Positions 9,593 to 18,695 of a DNA stretch of 64,000 bases are shown here, piece by piece. The translations under genes and the position numbers were made by a program. The notes under the pieces were generated by a model. It did not search any database, was not told the origin of the DNA, and saw nothing but the letters and a program-made list of their open reading frames with translations. The stretch's first letter is position 1. Each line of letters opens with the position of its first letter. Where the stretch lies: assembly GCF_014837175.1 (NCBI RefSeq), contig NZ_JACYFR010000001.1, positions 982,893-1,046,892 on the forward strand, read 5' to 3'. The DNA is from Cellulomonas sp. JH27-2 (GTDB taxonomy: Bacteria; Actinomycetota; Actinomycetes; Actinomycetales; Cellulomonadaceae).

Positions 9593-10250
9593 CGTCCCTC
9601 GTGGCACGCACAACTCGAGTTGGTTCAACGCCAGCGAGCGATGCCGCGAGCGCGACCGAGGCTGGCGAAAATCCGGACCGCGCTCCAACCTTCACCGCCG
9701 CATCAACCTCCTCCTGTGCTCGCTCCCCCTTGAGCGCGACCAGGTCACCGCCCACACGGAGGAGTGGCCCGCTCCAGCGGTAGAGCTTGTCCATCGATGC
9801 CACCGCACGCGATGTGACCACGTCCGCAACGACCTCCCCCTCAACGTCCTGCGCACGGCCGCGAAGCACCGTGACATTGGCGAGCGAGAGCTCAGCAGCC
9901 ACCTCCGTCAGCCAGGTCGTGCGACGCTCCATCGGCTCCAACAGAACCACCTCGGCACGAGGGCGCATCGCAGCCACGACGATGCCCGGGAGTCCGGCGC
10001 CGCTCCCGAGATCGATGATCCGTCCGTCGTCGGGAAGGAACTGCACCGCCGCGGCTGAGTTCAGGAGGTGACGGGCCCATAGCCGTTCTACCTCACGAGG
10101 TCCGATCAAGCCCCGGAGCACGCCTTCGCGCATCAGCAAGGTACGAAAGCCGTCCACCGCCTGCCAGGCTTCGCCGAAGTACTCGGGCAGTCGATCATCG
10201 CCGTCGAGTGGGTCGTGTTCCACTGCGGCGTCGTCGCGCGCATCCGTCAT
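9573..10250 (-). CDS. rsmG: 16S rRNA (guanine-N7) methyltransferase RsmG (GidB)
   Basis: SAM-dependent enzyme that methylates G527 (E. coli numbering) in the 16S rRNA 530 loop; loss of RsmG gives low-level streptomycin resistance in several bacteria. The 225-residue protein has the AdoMet loop DLGSGAGLPGI, the upstream RHLLNSAA segment typical of GidB, and the C-terminal SRAVASMDKL region. ATG 10250 is preceded by a GGAGGC-like site (plus-strand gcctcc at 10255-10260) and by a consensus parS at 10262. The 3' end overlaps the proposed parA start. Confidence 0.95.
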   Translation of the reverse strand: MTDARDDAAVEHDPLDGDDRLPEYFGEAWQAVDGFRTLLMREGVLRGLIGPREVERLWARHLLNSAAAVQFLPDDGRIIDLGSGAGLPGIVVAAMRPRAEVVLLEPMERRTTWLTEVAAELSLANVTVLRGRAQDVEGEVVADVVTSRAVASMDKLYRWSGPLLRVGGDLVALKGERAQEEVDAAVKVGARSGFSPASVALAASLAGVEPTRVVRATRDGVARVR

Positions 10251-10261
10251 TGAGGCCTCCT

Positions 10262-10277
10262 TGTTTCACGTGAAACA
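10262..10277. other. parS site (consensus)
   Basis: TGTTTCACGTGAAACA, exact consensus, in the 5' flank of rsmG, outside coding sequence. First member of a second group of sites in the gene-poor stretch up to khpB. Confidence 0.95.
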
Positions 10278-10770
10278 GAGTCTGCGTCGAGCCCTGCACC
10301 ACACGCATTGGGGACCCAATCAAGGACGAGACGCCCTACCGTATCGCGATCCTCTGACGCAGGAAGTCCCCCTTCCACACCGCTGGCCTTTGAGCAGGTG
10401 ACCCCGCCCGAGCCCGGTTCCTCACCCGGTTACCTGGCGGCCCACGACCACGCCGAGGTCGATACAGGACCGCCGCGGACTCCATACAGCACCGGGGCAG
10501 AGATCACCTCTGGCTACCCCGGTGCCCGGACGACCCACGGCTGGGATAGCTCGCGCGGGTCGACGCCGGCCAGCCAGGAAGCGCCGGCCGAGGCCGGTCA
10601 CGAGCGGGGCGCCGTCCAGAACGCCGTACCAGCAGCGGGCATGTGCGTGTGCCTACCCTCGCCCGCAACTTCTGTTCCCCGAGTTCGCCGCTCCCGTTTC
10701 ACGAGAGACCTGGTCGCGTGAGGCCGCCTTCGGCGGCTGTGGCATCGGGGCGTGGGGCTCCGGGCGACGG

Positions 10771-10866
10771 CTCGGCCTCGGGCTCGAGCTCGGGCTCGGC
10801 CTCGGGCTCGGGCTCGAGCTCGAGCTCGGCCTCGGCCTCGGGCTCGGGCTCGGGCTCGGGCTCGGG
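10771..10866. repeat. Hexanucleotide tract, 16 units of CTCGRV
   Basis: Sixteen consecutive six-base units (CTCGGC, CTCGGG or CTCGAG). Because the unit is six bases, all frames stay open and encode dipeptide runs (for example RA, SP, PE on the minus strand). It looks like slippage-prone simple sequence and I do not consider it coding. Confidence 0.85.
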
Positions 10867-11454
10867 GCATCCTCGGATCGGAGAGCTGGCGAGTTCACGA
10901 ACGTATGGCCACCACGTCAGCACCGTGTGTACGCACCTCACGGCGCACCCATGAGCGCACCTTGGCCACTGCCCCCTAGCGACACCCGACGCGGGCACGC
11001 AGACCTGGACCTCCACCCCGCTCGTCCGCGCAGCCCCGACGCACTCAACTGCCGAGCGATCCGGACCACGCCCCGACTACTCCCCCTTTGCGTTGACGCA
11101 TCGCGTGCCGTACCCGCGCACCTCGACGCCCGGTGACGTCCCGTCCCCGCGGGAGCAGAGGAGACAAAGGCGTCGCGGCGAAGCACAGCAGCGAAACGGA
11201 GCGGGAGCAGCGCAGCGGAGAAAGGAGCAGCGCAGGAGGTAGATGGTTGACGACGGCCGCCGCCACCCGCAGCCGCCGGACAGGCGCCTGCGCCTTCCCC
11301 TCACACGCGCGACGTCGTCGGTTGGTGCCCGCTATACCGCCTATGCGGGGCGCACCCGGCCCGGCCCGTGGCAGGGCGTCGGTGGCCCATTCCGGTGAAG
11401 TGCCGACTGAGTTGCGGGCGAAGCCGCACGCCGCAGCCGACCCATCGTCGTGGA

Positions 11455-11503
11455 CGCTGGGACCAGTCCGCCTCAGCTACGGTCGCTGGGACCAGTCCGC
11501 CTC
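11455..11503. repeat. 20-bp direct repeat, two copies
   Basis: CGCTGGGACCAGTCCGCCTC occurs at 11455-11474 and 11484-11503, a 29-base period. Function unknown; probably a local duplication. Confidence 0.8.
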
Positions 11504-11615
11504 GGCAGGTCGGCCCCCAGGACCCGACCTGGCTGACAGCGACCGGCTCTTGTCTCTCTGATCAACTACCGCGGGCAAGTCGGGATCACATCGTGGTGGC
11601 GGGTTGGCTCGGCAA

Positions 11616-11631
11616 CGTTTCACGTGAAACG
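11616..11631. other. parS site
   Basis: CGTTTCACGTGAAACG, intact palindromic core in non-coding sequence. Confidence 0.93.
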
Positions 11632-11806
11632 TCGCCGACACCCGCGACGGATCCAACCGTGCGTACACCTATCCATGCCGTAGACCGATGGGGGCCACCC
11701 TGGAGCGTCGCGGTGCGAAGGACTCATAGCGTCGACCGCCGGATCCCGCGCCGTCCCTCACCCCACCACCCGACACCACCTACCGACACCACGACAGGAG
11801 CGGGCC

Positions 11807-11822
11807 GGTTTCACGTGAAACG
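11807..11822. other. parS site
   Basis: GGTTTCACGTGAAACG, intact 14-base core in non-coding sequence. Confidence 0.9.
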
Positions 11823-11960
11823 ACGTACACCCCCGCGAAGACCGCGCCGTGGCGTGCACCATCCCGCCGCCCGCACCAAAGGCCGAGACCTGCCCGCAGC
11901 CACGCCCCATGCAACCCCACACGTTGCCTGCGCAAAGCCTCGCGCCGGGCGCACCAGCCC

Positions 11961-11976
11961 TGTTTCACGTGGAACG
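11961..11976. other. Near-consensus parS site
   Basis: TGTTTCACGTGGAACG: the left arm is perfect, the right arm has one change in the core (GGAAC for GAAAC). ParB binding may be weaker here. Confidence 0.65.
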
Positions 11977-12142
11977 ACGCCCACCGCGATAGCCGCAACG
12001 TTGCCCTGAACCGCAGCATCTAGGGGCCCGCGCCCGCGGCCGAGGCCTGCTCACAGCCGTGCCCGGCGTCTCGGCACGTTGCAGGCCCGTGCGCCGACCA
12101 GCCGTGTTGACCCGAGCGAGGCACGCCAAGTCCCCAGCGACG

Positions 12143-12179
12143 ACGAAGGGCGACCCGACGGAGTCGGATCGCCCTTCGT
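12143..12179 (-). terminator. Terminator downstream of khpB
   Basis: Inverted repeat: ACGAAGGGCGACCCGA (12143-12158) against TCGGATCGCCCTTCGT (12164-12179), 16-bp arms with one mismatch and a 5-base loop. It lies 20 bases past the khpB stop, so it would end the rpmH-khpB transcript before rsmG. Confidence 0.75.
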
Positions 12180-12199
12180 GGTGGTTCAAACGCGCAGTG

Positions 12200-12709
12200 T
12201 CAGGCTGGTCGGATCACCACGCGCCGGTGGGGCTCGACGCCATCGGAGTCGCTGACGAGCCCGGCCGCGGCCACGGCGTCGTGCACGACCTTGCGCTCGA
12301 AGGGGTTCATCGGTGCGAGAGCGACGGAGGCGCCACCCTCCCGGACGCGACCGATGGCCTCCTCCGCCACGGTCACCAGCTCCGCCCGGCGACGCGCGCG
12401 GTAGCCGTCGACATCGAGCATGAGCCGGCTGCGTTCCCCCGTCTTCGCCTGAACGGCCAGACGGGTCAGCTCTTGGAGGGCGTCGACCACGACGCCGTCG
12501 CGGCCAGCCAGCTTGCGCAGCGACGTGTCGGCCTCGTCCTCGGAGACGATCTCCACCGCGGCGCGTCCGTGGTCGATGTCGATGTCGATGTCACCGTCCA
12601 GGTCGGCGATGTCGAGCAGCTCCTCGAGATAGTCGGCGGCGATCTCGCCCTCCTCCTCGAGGCGTGAGGTGGCGGGCGCGACGGCCGCGTCAGGTGCAGG
12701 TGACGTCAT
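12200..12709 (-). CDS. khpB: RNA-binding protein KhpB (Jag), KH-R3H
   Basis: 169-residue Jag/KhpB protein. A central KH-type domain is followed by a C-terminal R3H domain (NPFERKVVHDAVAAAG then GVEPHRRVVI). KhpB partners with KhpA to bind RNA and affects cell division and envelope genes in Gram-positives. The N-terminus is acidic. It follows yidC by 30 bases, the usual yidC-jag linkage, and is the last gene before a terminator. Confidence 0.93.
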   Translation of the reverse strand: MTSPAPDAAVAPATSRLEEEGEIAADYLEELLDIADLDGDIDIDIDHGRAAVEIVSEDEADTSLRKLAGRDGVVVDALQELTRLAVQAKTGERSRLMLDVDGYRARRRAELVTVAEEAIGRVREGGASVALAPMNPFERKVVHDAVAAAGLVSDSDGVEPHRRVVIRPA

Positions 12710-12739
12710 GACTTCTCCGATCAGCGGGCGTGAGCCGAG

Positions 12740-13897
12740 CTACTTCTTCGGCTTTGGCTTGGGCGAGGGGGAACCACCGGGCTTCTTCGCGGACGGCGGC
12801 GTAGCGGGCTTCTTCTTGGCAGGAGGTGCAGAGGGCTTCTCGTCGAGCGCGGTGGCGGAGTCATCCGCGGACGCCGTATCAGCATCCGAGGCGGGCGCCG
12901 CCGCCGAGGACGGCGACCCGGGCTCGGCGAGCGGCCGCCCCTTGGCACGGTCCTTGCGCTTGGGCTGGACCCGCTGACCGCGGGGTCGTTCGTCGATCGC
13001 GACGGTCGACGTCTCCTCCGCGAGGGCACCGCCGTGATGCGCGGCCTTGCGTGCCTTGCGCTCGAGCAGCGCCTTCTCGGCCTGCGAACCGGGTGCCGGC
13101 ATGCGCCTGATCGTGTAGAACTGCTGACCCATCGACCACAGGTTGGTGGTGGTCCAGTAGATGAGGACGCCGATCGGGAAGTTGACGCCCGAGAAGGCGA
13201 AGATCAGCGGCAGGACGTAGAGCAGGACCTTCTGCTGCTGCGCCATCGGGCCCTCGAGCGCCGACGGCGGCATGTTCTTCATCGTGAGCTGGCGCTGCGT
13301 CGTGAAGGTGGTCAAGCACATCGCAACGATCAGGACCGCGCTGACGATCTTGACGTGGATGTTGCCCTCGGCGTGCATGAACGAGTCGGACAGCTTCGCG
13401 CCGAAGATGCTCGCGTTCTCCGCCGAGTGGGCGAGCTCCTGCGTGAGCGGTCCGATGTGGTCCTTGTCGCCGCGGTACGTGCCGTCGGCGATCTGCGGGA
13501 GCGAGTTCAGCACCCGGAACAGCGCGAAGAAGATGGGCGACTGCAGCAGGATCGGCAGGCAGGACGCGAACGGGTTGGTCCCGTGCTTGCGGTAGAGCGC
13601 CATGGTCTCGCGGCTCATCGCCTCGCGGGACGCGGGGTCGGTCTTCCCCTTGTACTTCTTCTGGATCGCCTTCATCTCGGGCGCCAGCAGCTGCATTCCG
13701 CGTGACGCCTTGATCTGCTTGAAGAACAGCGGGATCAGCGCGATGCGGATCACGATCACGAGGCCGACGATCGACAGCGTCCAGGCCGCACCGCCGTCCG
13801 GGTCCAGGCCAATGCCCGTCCAGACCTTGTGCCACATGACCATGATCCAGGCGACGACGACCATGATCGGGTGAAGCAGGCTATCGAACCAGCCCAT
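12740..13897 (-). CDS. yidC: Membrane protein insertase YidC
   Basis: Oxa1/YidC insertase, 385 residues, that folds inner-membrane proteins with or without SecYEG. It has the start helix, the long cytoplasmic loop with IRIALIPLFFKQIKASRGMQ (conserved Arg in the hydrophilic groove), LPILLQSPIFFALFRVL, and two late helices. No lipobox is visible in the N-terminal helix. The C-terminal tail is very rich in Ala/Pro/Lys and ends in a lysine-proline run suited to ribosome contact. ATG 13897 has GAGGAG upstream; yidD precedes it by 24 bases. Confidence 0.95.
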   Translation of the reverse strand: MGWFDSLLHPIMVVVAWIMVMWHKVWTGIGLDPDGGAAWTLSIVGLVIVIRIALIPLFFKQIKASRGMQLLAPEMKAIQKKYKGKTDPASREAMSRETMALYRKHGTNPFASCLPILLQSPIFFALFRVLNSLPQIADGTYRGDKDHIGPLTQELAHSAENASIFGAKLSDSFMHAEGNIHVKIVSAVLIVAMCLTTFTTQRQLTMKNMPPSALEGPMAQQQKVLLYVLPLIFAFSGVNFPIGVLIYWTTTNLWSMGQQFYTIRRMPAPGSQAEKALLERKARKAAHHGGALAEETSTVAIDERPRGQRVQPKRKDRAKGRPLAEPGSPSSAAAPASDADTASADDSATALDEKPSAPPAKKKPATPPSAKKPGGSPSPKPKPKK

Positions 13898-13921
13898 GAG
13901 CAGAGCTCCTCATTCGGGGTG

Positions 13922-14215
13922 TCAGTGCGTGGGCTGAGCCACTACGTGATGGTGGTGGTGCGCGCTACGCGCTGGAGGAACGTCGTCGACGCCGCCCAGG
14001 TTCCACGGGTTGCACCGCAGCAGACGCCACACGGCGAGCCACGTCCCGTAGAGCGCGCCGTGTCGCCGGACGGCGATCACGGCGTACTGGGAGCAGGACG
14101 GGTAGAACTTGCACGTCGGCGGCGTCAGCGGCGAGATGAAGCGCTGGTAGCCGCGGAGCACCAGGAGCAGGAACAGTGCCGGCAGACGAAGGATGGTGTG
14201 GACGACGGGACGCAC
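13922..14215 (-). CDS. yidD: Membrane protein insertion efficiency factor YidD
   Basis: 97-residue member of the YidD (DUF37) family, recognised by [18 protein letters not shown] and a tail with [11 protein letters not shown]. It is an amphipathic peripheral protein thought to assist YidC. The C-terminal tail carries five consecutive histidines. GTG 14215 lies four bases after the rnpA stop, so the two are coupled. Confidence 0.94.
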   Translation of the reverse strand: MRPVVHTILRLPALFLLLVLRGYQRFISPLTPPTCKFYPSCSQYAVIAVRRHGALYGTWLAVWRLLRCNPWNLGGVDDVPPARSAHHHHHVVAQPTH

Positions 14216-14219
14216 GGCG

Positions 14220-14579
14220 CTACCGCCCTGCCCGCTCGAGCCGGCGCCGCGCGGTGGCCAACGCCCCGTCGAGGTCCGTGGCCAGCGCCGCGTACTCGGC
14301 CTGCGACGCCGCAGGCAGTGCGCGGACCACGACCGAGGACGACGACGGCAACGACGTCAGCCGCTCGTGCACCAAGGCACGCAGGCGACGCTTGACGAGA
14401 TTCCTGGTCACAGCGTTGCCCACCCCCTTGGACACGACGAAACCGACCACCGGGCCAGGCCCGGGGTCGGTCCGTTGCGTCAGGTGCACCACCACCGTGT
14501 CCCGTCCGCCACGCGCACCACGGCGCACCGCCTGCTCGAAATCGGCAGAACGGCGCATCCGGTGCGCGGGGGGCAGCAC
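14220..14579 (-). CDS. rnpA: Ribonuclease P protein component
   Basis: Basic 119-residue protein that binds the RNase P RNA and helps process tRNA 5' ends. It starts [21 protein letters not shown] as in actinobacterial RnpA and carries the family RNR-like motif [15 protein letters not shown]. It sits between rpmH and yidD in the universal order. Confidence 0.95.
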   Translation of the reverse strand: MLPPAHRMRRSADFEQAVRRGARGGRDTVVVHLTQRTDPGPGPVVGFVVSKGVGNAVTRNLVKRRLRALVHERLTSLPSSSSVVVRALPAASQAEYAALATDLDGALATARRRLERAGR

Positions 14580-14590
14580 CGAGGCTGGTG

Positions 14591-14728
14591 TCAGGCCGAC
14601 AGCTCCGCGCGGCCCTTACGGCGACGCGCGGCGAGGATCGCGCGACCCGCGCGGGTGCGCATGCGCAGACGGAAGCCGTGCGTCTTGGCGCGACGCCGGT
14701 TGTTCGGCTGGAACGTGCGCTTGCTCAC
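14591..14728 (-). CDS. rpmH: 50S ribosomal protein L34
   Basis: 45-residue very basic protein beginning [20 protein letters not shown] and ending with [11 protein letters not shown], the unmistakable L34 sequence. GTG 14728 has AGGAG upstream (plus-strand ctcct at 14735-14739). First gene of the leftward string and divergent from dnaA. Confidence 0.97.
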   Translation of the reverse strand: MSKRTFQPNNRRRAKTHGFRLRMRTRAGRAILAARRRKGRAELSA

Positions 14729-15230
14729 GAGGATCTCCTACAGATCAATACGGATGACGCGCGTCTGCGCGACCAGGTCTGGCTGCCGATCTCGGCGACT
14801 CCATGAGCACGTCGTGAGGACGTGTGGCGTCTGGGCGCGCCGGAAGGAGCCATCGGAAGGCTTGCCAACGGTACGCCGTCGACCTGACAGGGTCAAATGC
14901 CGAGCCGCGGGACACTACGCGAACCGGCGTCGGGATGCCGGGCGCGACACGCCACGAAGTGCCCGGCCGTGGCAGACCTCACCCGGTCGGGGCGATGTCA
15001 GCGCCCCGCACGCCCGGTTAGCATCGTCCACGTCGCTCGTCCGTCCACACCTGTGGAACGTAGAACGCCGTCGCGCATCGAGGGAGTGCCACAGAACCCC
15101 TCCCCGCCCCGCATGCTCGTCGGTCACGTGCGCACCGGATGCACCACTCACATGTGTGGACAACTATGTGGACAACCGAACGCGTGCGAAACTCGTCGCT
15201 CCGTGCGATCAAGACAACCGAGGGTAGGAC
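14729..15230. promoter_or_regulatory. Divergent rpmH-dnaA intergenic region
   Basis: 502 bases without a gene. It must hold the leftward rpmH promoter and the rightward dnaA promoter; I could not assign their -10/-35 elements with confidence. The only distinct elements are two perfect DnaA boxes near the dnaA end (15155-15175). Confidence 0.7.
15155..15175. promoter_or_regulatory. Pair of DnaA boxes upstream of dnaA
   Basis: TGTGGACAA at 15155-15163 and again at 15167-15175. Each is the reverse complement of TTGTCCACA, the preferred box of high-GC actinobacteria. They have the same orientation and are 12 bases apart. Placed 56 bases before the GTG, they suit autoregulation of dnaA. Confidence 0.85.
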
Positions 15231-16700
15231 GTGCCGCAGGACGAAGAGCTCACCCGGGTCTGGGGTCACGTCGTGTCGACGCTCGAGGAGAGCCCCGACA
15301 TCACTCCCCGCCAGCTCGCGTTCGTGCGCCTGGCCAAGCCCCTCGGTCTCCTGGACGGCACGTTGCTGCTTGCCGTCGGCAACGACCTGACGAAGGACTA
15401 CCTCGAGTCGCGCGTGCGGCAGGAGGTCAGCGACGCCCTGGGTGACGCCCTCGGTCGCGAGGCCAGGTTCGCGATCACGGTCGACCCTGATCTGGCCGAC
15501 GACGCTCCCCCGGCGCTCCGGGTCGTCCCTGCTGCCAACCCGCCGGCCGCCGTTCCGCCCCCTACGGACGAGCAGGCCGACACCGCCGCGCTGCAGCCCG
15601 AGCCGGCGCGACCGCTGGCCGACCAGGGCTCGCCGATGCCCGTCTCGCGCCGCCCGAACGCCGAGCCGGCGCGCCTGAACCCCAAGTACCTGTTCGAGAC
15701 GTTCGTCATCGGCTCGTCCAACCGGTTCGCGCACGCGGCCGCCGTCGCTGTGGCCGAGGCACCCGCCAAGGCCTACAACCCGCTGTTCATCTACGGCGAC
15801 TCCGGGCTGGGCAAGACTCACCTGCTCCACGCGATCGGTCACTACGCGCAGAACCTCTACCCGAGCGTCCGCGTGCGGTACGTGAACTCCGAGGAGTTCA
15901 CCAACGACTTCATCAACTCGATCTCCGAGGGCAAGGCCGGCGCGTTCCAGCGCCGCTACCGCGAGGTCGACGTGCTCCTCATCGACGACATCCAGTTCCT
16001 GCAGGGCAAGGAACAGACGATGGAGGAGTTCTTCCACACGTTCAACACGCTGCACAACTCCAACAAGCAGGTCGTGATCACCTCCGACCTGCCCCCCAAG
16101 CAGCTCAACGGCTTCGAGGACCGCATGCGGTCCCGGTTCGAGTGGGGTCTGATCACCGACGTCCAGCCGCCGGACCTCGAGACGCGCATCGCGATCCTGC
16201 GCAAGAAGGCCGTCAGCGAGCGGCTCGAGGCGCCGCCGGACGTGCTGGAGTACATCGCGTCCAAGATCTCCACGAACATCCGTGAGCTCGAGGGTGCGCT
16301 GATCCGTGTGACGGCGTTCGCGAACCTCAACCGCCAGCAGGTCGACCTGTCGTTGGCCGAGATCGTGCTCAAGGACCTCATCACCGACGACCAGACCGCA
16401 GAGATCACCGCGACGCAGATCATCGGTCAGACGGCTGCATACTTCGGCCTCTCGATCGACGACCTGTGCGGCTCCAGCCGCTCGCGCGTGCTCGTCACGG
16501 CGCGTCAGATCGCGATGTACCTGTGCCGTGAGCTCACCGACCTCTCGCTCCCCAAGATCGGTCAGGCGTTCGGCGGTCGCGACCACACGACCGTCATGCA
16601 CGCCAACCGCAAGATCCGCGAGCTGATGGCCGAGAGGCGCTCGATCTACAACCAGGTCACCGAGCTGACCAACCGGATCAAGCAGCAGAGCCGGGGCTGA
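15231..16700 (+). CDS. dnaA: Chromosomal replication initiator DnaA
   Basis: AAA+ initiator, 489 residues. Domain I (about 1-85) is followed by a Pro/Ala linker, Walker [10 protein letters not shown] (about 188-196), Walker [10 protein letters not shown], and domain IV with the DnaA-box signature [15 protein letters not shown] near residue 448. It opens oriC and loads helicase. GTG 15231 gives MPQDEEL; it is the first plausible start after the DnaA boxes. Confidence 0.98.
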   Translation: MPQDEELTRVWGHVVSTLEESPDITPRQLAFVRLAKPLGLLDGTLLLAVGNDLTKDYLESRVRQEVSDALGDALGREARFAITVDPDLADDAPPALRVVPAANPPAAVPPPTDEQADTAALQPEPARPLADQGSPMPVSRRPNAEPARLNPKYLFETFVIGSSNRFAHAAAVAVAEAPAKAYNPLFIYGDSGLGKTHLLHAIGHYAQNLYPSVRVRYVNSEEFTNDFINSISEGKAGAFQRRYREVDVLLIDDIQFLQGKEQTMEEFFHTFNTLHNSNKQVVITSDLPPKQLNGFEDRMRSRFEWGLITDVQPPDLETRIAILRKKAVSERLEAPPDVLEYIASKISTNIRELEGALIRVTAFANLNRQQVDLSLAEIVLKDLITDDQTAEITATQIIGQTAAYFGLSIDDLCGSSRSRVLVTARQIAMYLCRELTDLSLPKIGQAFGGRDHTTVMHANRKIRELMAERRSIYNQVTELTNRIKQQSRG

Positions 16701-17461
16701 CACCCTCCATCCCCAGGTTTTTCCACAACGGCGTGTTCGGACCTGGGGATCATGTGAATCACTTCACTCTTTCGGCGGAAGGCTCCGCGAGCGGCCCGCT
16801 GACCTGCGAGAACGCCAGAAACCCGACATCTCGCCCGTACGCATGACCGTGCGACCACCGATTTGTCCCACGTTGTCAATCTGGACGGGCGTCCTTCATC
16901 CCCAGGCTGAAGGATCCATGGGACGAATGTTCACATGTGTGCACAGCCCTGTGGATGACGGTGGATGACGGGTCCGAGCGTGTGGACGAACGACAGCTCT
17001 GCAGTGGACGGTGGATGACGGTGCCATGCCCGTCCACGGCCATCCACCGAAAGGGACCAAAACGTTTCACCCCGGGTCCACAGTGGAATCTGCACCTGAC
17101 CAGCGTTGATGCCACGCTTCCACAGAATCCACACCACCGATGACGACGACGACACTTCTCTGCTGGGTGGATCCACACACCGGCGTTGGGCCCGGCCACG
17201 GCGCCGACTCACGGTCCACCGGGACGGAGGCCCCGACCACAAGGATTCGTCCGTCCGCCTGTACCGACGTGTCACACCACTCGCGTAAGGTTCGGCTGAC
17301 GCCTGCCGTCGACATTTGTGTCATTCGATGCGCCCGTGCGCCTGAGCACACGACGAGCATCGCCGGACGAGTGTGGCGAGCAGGACGACGTCAGCAGGAG
17401 CCTGCTCCGAACAGCGAGGCAGGCCGTCGCACGGCAGAAGTGCACGACGAGAGGTGAGTCG
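16701..17461. other. Replication origin oriC
   Basis: 761-base dnaA-dnaN spacer, the usual actinobacterial origin. It is dense in 9-mers one or two bases from TTGTCCACA/TTATCCACA on both strands: TTTTCCACA 16719, TTGTCCCAC 16863, TGTGGATGA 16950, GGTGGATGA 16960 and 17010, TGTGGACGA 16981, GGGTCCACA 17074, GAATCCACA 17125, GGATCCACA 17169. The clearest cluster is 16940-17180. No strongly AT-rich unwinding element stands out. The dnaN promoter must lie in the right half. Confidence 0.9.
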
Positions 17462-18592
17462 ATGAGGTTCCGGGTCGAACGTGACGTGCTCGCCGATGCG
17501 GTCACGTGGACAGCCCGCAGCCTGCCGACCAGGCCCCCGGTGCCCGTCCTCGCCGGTGTGCGCATCGAGGCAGACAGCACGGGGTCGATCCAGCTCTCGA
17601 GCTTCGACTACGAGGTGTCCGCGCGGTCGCAGATCCCGGCGGACGTGAGCGAGCCCGGAACGGTCCTGGTCTCGGGTCGTCTGCTGGCCGAGATCTCGCG
17701 AGCGCTCCCTGCCAAGCCGGTCGACGTCGTCCTCGAGGGCACCAAGGTGGTCGTCACCTGCGGTGCGAGCCGCTTCACGCTCCTGACGATGCCGGTCGAG
17801 GACTACCCGAACCTGCCGGCGATGCCCCCGGTGAGCGGGACGGTCGACGGTGAGGAGCTCACGCACGCCGTCGCGCAGGTCTCGGTCGCCGCGAGCCGCG
17901 ACGACACGCTGCCACTGCTCACGGGCGTGCGTGTCGAGATCGAAGGCGAGAAGGTCACGCTCCTGGCGACCGACCGCTACCGCCTCGCGCTGCGCGAGCT
18001 GACGTGGAAGCCGGCCGCGCCGGACATCTCGACCGTCGCGCTGGTCCGCGCCCGCACCCTCTCGGACGCCGCCAAGTCGCTCGGTGGGGCCGGTGACGTC
18101 ACGGTCGCCCTGTCGACGGGCGGCGGCGTCGACCTCATCGGCTTCGAGGCCGCGGGGCGGCACACCACGAGCCTGCTCGTCGACGGTGACTACCCGGCGG
18201 TGCGCCGCCTGTTCCCCGACGAGACCCCCATCCACGCGGTCGTCGGGACGCAGCAGCTGGCCGACGCGGCGAAGCGCGTCGCGCTGGTCGCCGAGCGCAA
18301 CACCCCGATCCGGCTGTCGTTCTCCGAGGGTCAGGTCGTCCTCGACGCGGGTCAGGGCGACGACGCGCAGGCGTCCGAGGCGCTCGAGGCGACGCTGGTC
18401 GGCGAGGAGATCTCGGTCGCGTTCAACCCACAGTTCCTGCTCGACGGTCTGGGTGCGCTCGACACTCCCTTCGTGCGGTTGTCGTTCACGCACCCCAACA
18501 AGCCGGTGGAGTTCACGGGTCAGGGCTCGCTCGAGGGCGACGACGACCAGAACTACCGCTACCTGCTGGTCCCGATCCGCTTCGCGAGCTGA
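17462..18592 (+). CDS. dnaN: DNA polymerase III sliding clamp (beta subunit)
   Basis: 376-residue clamp of three structurally repeated domains; it rings DNA and tethers polymerase III. MRFRVERDVLADAVTWTARSLP matches the actinobacterial N-terminus and the tail YRYLLVPIRFAS holds the partner-binding pocket. ATG 17462 is preceded by GAGAGGTGAG. The frame stays open upstream into oriC, but no clamp sequence is found there. Confidence 0.97.
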   Translation: MRFRVERDVLADAVTWTARSLPTRPPVPVLAGVRIEADSTGSIQLSSFDYEVSARSQIPADVSEPGTVLVSGRLLAEISRALPAKPVDVVLEGTKVVVTCGASRFTLLTMPVEDYPNLPAMPPVSGTVDGEELTHAVAQVSVAASRDDTLPLLTGVRVEIEGEKVTLLATDRYRLALRELTWKPAAPDISTVALVRARTLSDAAKSLGGAGDVTVALSTGGGVDLIGFEAAGRHTTSLLVDGDYPAVRRLFPDETPIHAVVGTQQLADAAKRVALVAERNTPIRLSFSEGQVVLDAGQGDDAQASEALEATLVGEEISVAFNPQFLLDGLGALDTPFVRLSFTHPNKPVEFTGQGSLEGDDDQNYRYLLVPIRFAS

Positions 18593-18695
18593 TCGCACCG
18601 CTCGTCCGCGCGTGCGCGCCAGCCCGCGGAAGAGCACAGTGGTCCTGCACCTGCGCGCCCGAGGCGCGCACCGAAAGACAGAAGAGGCGGACGGC

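Larger units (their letters stand above)
10278..12142. other. 1.9-kb stretch with no convincing gene between rsmG and khpB
   Basis: Both strands have open frames here, but they overlap each other, are rich in Arg/Pro or simple repeats, and show no recognisable domain or good ribosome site. The stretch holds three parS or near-parS sites (11616, 11807, 11961), a decayed one (CGTTTCACGAGAGACC at 10695-10710), a 96-bp hexamer tract (10771-10866) and a short direct repeat (11455-11503). It splits a gene string that is normally tight in related genomes. It may act as a centromere-like ParB loading zone or be decaying sequence. Confidence 0.6.

Noticed and set aside
8790..10058. Plus-strand open frame across the parA extension
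   Set aside because: It also reads VSRET, because parS is palindromic and the codon boundaries coincide, but it runs antisense into rsmG and has no homology or ribosome site.
10522..11136. Possible 204-residue gene spanning the hexamer tract
   Set aside because: Half of it is Gly-Leu dipeptide repeats, flanks are Arg/Pro-rich, several overlapping frames are equally open and no ribosome site precedes it.
14897..15445. Plus-strand frame running from the rpmH-dnaA spacer into dnaA
   Set aside because: Out of frame with dnaA, crosses the DnaA boxes, no domain.
17049..17075. AAAACGTTTCACC near parS in oriC
   Set aside because: Only the left half resembles parS (GTTTCAC); the right arm is CCCGGG, so it is not a site.
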